Assembly: GCA_013330055.1 (NCBI GenBank)
Contig: DUJB01000035.1
Span: 999-9,102, forward strand
Length of the DNA: 8,104 nucleotides
Origin: Nitrosopumilaceae archaeon
GTDB lineage: Archaea > Thermoproteota > Nitrososphaeria > Nitrososphaerales > Nitrosopumilaceae
Reading direction: 5' to 3'
In this document: positions 6,475 through 8,104 of the stretch, in pieces
Layout of the letters: each line of letters starts with the position of its first letter
Position numbering within the stretch: position 1 is the first letter of the stretch
Notes under the pieces: generated by a model
The model's input: only the letters and a program-made list of their open reading frames with translations
Databases searched by the model: none
Told to the model about the DNA's origin: nothing
Program-made: the position numbers and the translations under genes

Positions 6475-6546
6475 CTAGGTAGTTTCGTTTTCATGAAACA
6501 TTTGTTTTTCACAATCTGGACAGATAAATCCAGACAAAAAATCCAC
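6475..6546 (-). CDS. Candidate very small CxxC protein (23 residues)
   Basis: A short minus-strand frame from GTG (6546-6544) to TAG (6477-6475) encodes a peptide ending GFICPDCEKQMFHENETT. The CPDC knuckle followed by a His and acidic residues looks like half of a zinc-binding site rather than random sequence. The frame is open upstream of the GTG for ten more codons, without another ATG, GTG or TTG before a stop. The ribosome-binding evidence is weak (AGGT close to the GTG). It starts 20 bases after the stop of the zinc-ribbon gene, in a different frame. It could be a real microprotein, the remnant of a longer gene, or chance. Confidence 0.3.
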   Translation of the reverse strand: MDFLSGFICPDCEKQMFHENETT

Positions 6547-6565
6547 ATAACCTATACTTAGTATT

Positions 6566-6787
6566 TTACAGCCACTTTATGCCAGCTATTTCATAATACT
6601 TTTCTTTTGCACGAGAATGTCTGGGTCTAATATGCAATACAGCATTGCAACAAGGACATTTTGATCCACCCCATCTGAAATATACACTGCAGATACTACA
6701 TCTTTTTTGTCCATTCATATAACGAAATGTTGCTTTACCAAGTGATTGCTTAAAGATGGTTTTGCATTCTCCTTTACAACTTAACAT
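6566..6787 (-). CDS. Small zinc-ribbon protein of thaumarchaeal type
   Basis: A 73-residue basic protein with cysteines at 4, 8, 30, 33, 44, 46 and 47. Cys30-x2-Cys33 (KRCSIC) and Cys44-x2-Cys47 (KCPCC) form a classical four-cysteine zinc ribbon. MLSCKGEC at the N-terminus adds two possible ligands. The layout (MLSCKG start, then GQKRCSIC, an aromatic stretch, CPCC, and a basic tail) matches a small-protein family that I associate with multiple copies in ammonia-oxidising archaea. No function is established to my knowledge; a nucleic-acid or protein-binding role is inferred from the fold. The start is supported by a TATA-like box 27 bases upstream. The gene follows the zincin gene on the same strand by 45 bases. 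Confidence 0.85.
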   Translation of the reverse strand: MLSCKGECKTIFKQSLGKATFRYMNGQKRCSICSVYFRWGGSKCPCCNAVLHIRPRHSRAKEKYYEIAGIKWL

Positions 6788-6808
6788 AGATCAAATTTAG
6801 ATTTTCAG

Positions 6809-6819
6809 GATTAAAAGAA
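6809..6819 (-). promoter_or_regulatory. TATA-like box of the zinc-ribbon gene
   Basis: The minus strand reads CTTTTAATCC around 6807-6816, centred close to 27 bases before the ATG at 6787. This fits a leaderless mRNA. It lies in the 45-base gap after the zincin gene. Confidence 0.45.
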
Positions 6820-6832
6820 ACTGGTGATTCTA

Positions 6833-7393
6833 TTATAACCGAAATTCAGATGTATCGATAGTTGAAAAAGTTGCAATCTTGTCTGTTTTTTTAAAAATGT
6901 CATCATAATATTCAAAAGGCAATGATGCAAAAAGGTGTTTTGTCCAGATCTCGTGAACAAGTTCGACATAATTCTTGTTTTCTGTTTGTCTAAGAAACTC
7001 ATGAGCCAATTCATGTGATACTACAGTACAGTTTTTTTCTGCTAAAAATGAGATATCGTCTTTGATTCCAGGTTGCCACCAAATCATGCTAAAGTTTTCT
7101 GCATGATATCCTTCACAAGTACAATCTGTCCAAATTGGTCTAAAATATGTAAGGTAAAAATGGTAAATATCCTCACCTCTTTTCCTATGATCATTTAGAA
7201 GTGAACTTATGTTAATTCGATGAAATAGGGAGTGAGTAACTGGCATTTGGTCAGTTTGTACTTCAATTTTTTTGGAAAATGTTTTTTCGATCCATACTTT
7301 ATAAAATTTCGCCATTTGTACTACGTACTCAAACTCCCAAGTCCTTTTGTCTAGATCTTGTTTCTTTACTACAAAAATAAAATGTACAAGCAT
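6833..7393 (-). CDS. Putative zincin-type metalloprotease (HELAH), possibly membrane-anchored
   Basis: A 186-residue protein with an HExxH metalloprotease motif, HELAH at residues 127-131 (TVVSHELAHEFLRQ), on a helix following a strand, as in zincins. H147 or E148 (ELVHEIW) could provide the third zinc ligand. C91 and C93 lie upstream (TDCTCEGY). The middle region is rich in aromatics (HFYLTYFRPIWTD), and ENFSMIWWQPG could form the edge strand. The substrate is unknown. The ATG at 7393 gives an N-terminus with only about eight hydrophobic residues. Sixteen more in-frame codons upstream (LLTLALILAP and neighbours) would complete a membrane helix but contain no ATG, GTG or TTG. A TATA-like box near 7443 (minus strand) implies a leader of about 24 bases. 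The gene diverges from the methyltransferase gene. Confidence 0.8.
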   Translation of the reverse strand: MLVHFIFVVKKQDLDKRTWEFEYVVQMAKFYKVWIEKTFSKKIEVQTDQMPVTHSLFHRINISSLLNDHRKRGEDIYHFYLTYFRPIWTDCTCEGYHAENFSMIWWQPGIKDDISFLAEKNCTVVSHELAHEFLRQTENKNYVELVHEIWTKHLFASLPFEYYDDIFKKTDKIATFSTIDTSEFRL

Positions 7394-7415
7394 AGGTGCA
7401 AGAATTAAAGCTAGA

Positions 7416-7423
7416 GTTAAAAG
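7416..7423 (+). promoter_or_regulatory. TATA-like box of the methyltransferase gene
   Basis: GTTAAAAG is centred 27 bases before the ATG at 7447, giving a leaderless mRNA. A minus-strand AT-rich box (CATATTAATTTC, 7449-7438) lies in the same 53-base divergent gap and could drive the zincin gene, so the two promoters overlap and may compete. Confidence 0.5.
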
Positions 7424-7446
7424 CTCTTCGTATTTGAGAAATTAAT

Positions 7447-8104
7447 ATGTCTAGATTTGATCCAAGAGCATACAAAAAAAGATCCATAGCTACTTGGAAT
7501 GAATTTGCACCAAAATATCATTCAGAATGGGCAAGCAAAAACATGGGTCCATTTAAGAGTACAACAAAATTAGTAAAAATTTCTGGAATTAAAATGGGAG
7601 ATCTTGTACTTGATTTGGCATGTGGAACGGGGGTAGTCACAAGAAAAATTTCTTCTAAGATAGGAAATAGTGGAAAAGTGATTGGTGTTGATATTTCTCC
7701 AGGACCAATCAAGATTGCAAGAAAATGGATTACGAAAAAAAATGTAAAATTTGTTGTTACTGATGTTGAAAAAATGAAATTCTGTGAAGAGTTTGATGCG
7801 GTAACATGTCAATATGGTTTGATGTTTTTTCCAAATGTACAACTTGTGTTAAGAAAAGTTCGTGGATTTCTAAAAAAAGATGGTAAAATTACTGTTGCAG
7901 TTCATGGGAGTAAAAAAACTGCTCCATACTTTAGCTGTATTTCTAATGAAGTACTAAAATTCATACCAGATTTTCTTCCAGTAGGAACTCCAACAGTACA
8001 CAGGTTCGGAACAAAAAATCTGTTGAAAGCAGAATTTGAAAAAGCGGGATTCAAAGAAATTAATATTTATGAATTTAATTTTGAATACGGACCTGGAACA
8101 TTCA
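7447..8104 (+). CDS. Class I SAM-dependent methyltransferase (UbiE/Methyltransf_11-like), 3' end beyond the window
   Basis: The frame runs from ATG at 7447 through 219 codons to the window edge without a stop, beginning MSRFDPRAYKKRSIATWNEF. It has the Rossmann-fold S-adenosylmethionine site: motif I LDLACGTG at 55-62, the acidic end of strand 2 at VIGVDIS (78-84), the DVEKMKF region (106-112), and FDAVTCQYGLMFFPN (116-130) as motif IV/post-motif. The FLKKDGKITVAVHG strand follows (141-154). The N-terminal helix WNEFAPKYHSEW resembles the entry helix of ubiquinone/menaquinone-type C-methyltransferases. The substrate cannot be told; small-molecule methylation is more likely than nucleic acid. 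A leaderless start is supported by a TATA-like box 27 bases upstream. Confidence 0.92.
   Translation, partial: MSRFDPRAYKKRSIATWNEFAPKYHSEWASKNMGPFKSTTKLVKISGIKMGDLVLDLACGTGVVTRKISSKIGNSGKVIGVDISPGPIKIARKWITKKNVKFVVTDVEKMKFCEEFDAVTCQYGLMFFPNVQLVLRKVRGFLKKDGKITVAVHGSKKTAPYFSCISNEVLKFIPDFLPVGTPTVHRFGTKNLLKAEFEKAGFKEINIYEFNFEYGPGTF

Noticed and set aside
6475..6787. Zinc-ribbon gene and downstream CPDC frame as one frameshifted gene
   Set aside because: The zinc-ribbon protein already has a complete four-cysteine ribbon and a typical length and basic tail. Nothing suggests that it is truncated, so a single longer ancestral gene is not needed.
7570..7842. A minus-strand open frame of 90 codons across the methyltransferase gene
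   Set aside because: It lies entirely inside a clear methyltransferase reading frame with intact motifs. Its translation is Asn/Phe/Ser-rich, as expected for antisense of AT-rich coding DNA.

Overview
The window is about 8.1 kb of AT-rich DNA (roughly two thirds A+T by eye) with clear archaeal features. It has a tRNA gene split by bulge-helix-bulge introns, TATA-like boxes 22-27 bases before start codons (leaderless transcription), an archaeal-type PdxS/PdxT pair, and a small zinc-ribbon protein of a kind I associate with ammonia-oxidising Thaumarchaeota (Nitrososphaerota). My best guess is a Nitrosopumilus/Nitrosarchaeum-like thaumarchaeon. This rests on protein style and gene architecture, since no ammonia-oxidation marker is present.

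Left part (1-5333), all minus strand. In transcription order these are: a membrane-anchored protein of unknown function (5333-4800); pdxS (4774-3806) and pdxT (3809-3192), overlapping by ATGA and together forming the pyridoxal 5'-phosphate synthase; aconitase (3122-840) with its own TATA box; a four-helix membrane protein (701-99); and the first 25 codons of another gene running off the left edge (75-1). Two gene ends here (at 840 and 99) carry perfect inverted repeats that include the stop codon. The one at 99 is followed by a T-run and looks like an intrinsic terminator.

Middle part (5334-6426). After about 200 bases with no gene comes a plus-strand tRNA-Trp(CCA) gene with encoded CCA and two introns: 26 nt in the anticodon stem and 54 nt at the canonical 37/38 site. 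The second intron carries a stretch antisense to the anticodon loop plus box C/D-like elements. Next is a plus-strand gene with a TTG start for a 210-residue protein. Its C-terminal half resembles a degenerate restriction-endonuclease-type fold.

Right part (6427-8104). On the minus strand lie a very small Cys-rich candidate ORF, the zinc-ribbon protein, and a putative zincin metalloprotease (HELAH). The protease diverges from a plus-strand SAM-dependent methyltransferase that runs off the right edge. No stretch longer than 300 bases is without a gene. I see no CRISPR array, insertion sequence, integrase or defence island. The genes are mostly housekeeping (TCA cycle, vitamin B6, tRNA) mixed with lineage-specific small or unknown proteins, and I do not see a coherent new multi-gene system. 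The most unusual element is the doubly interrupted tRNA-Trp.
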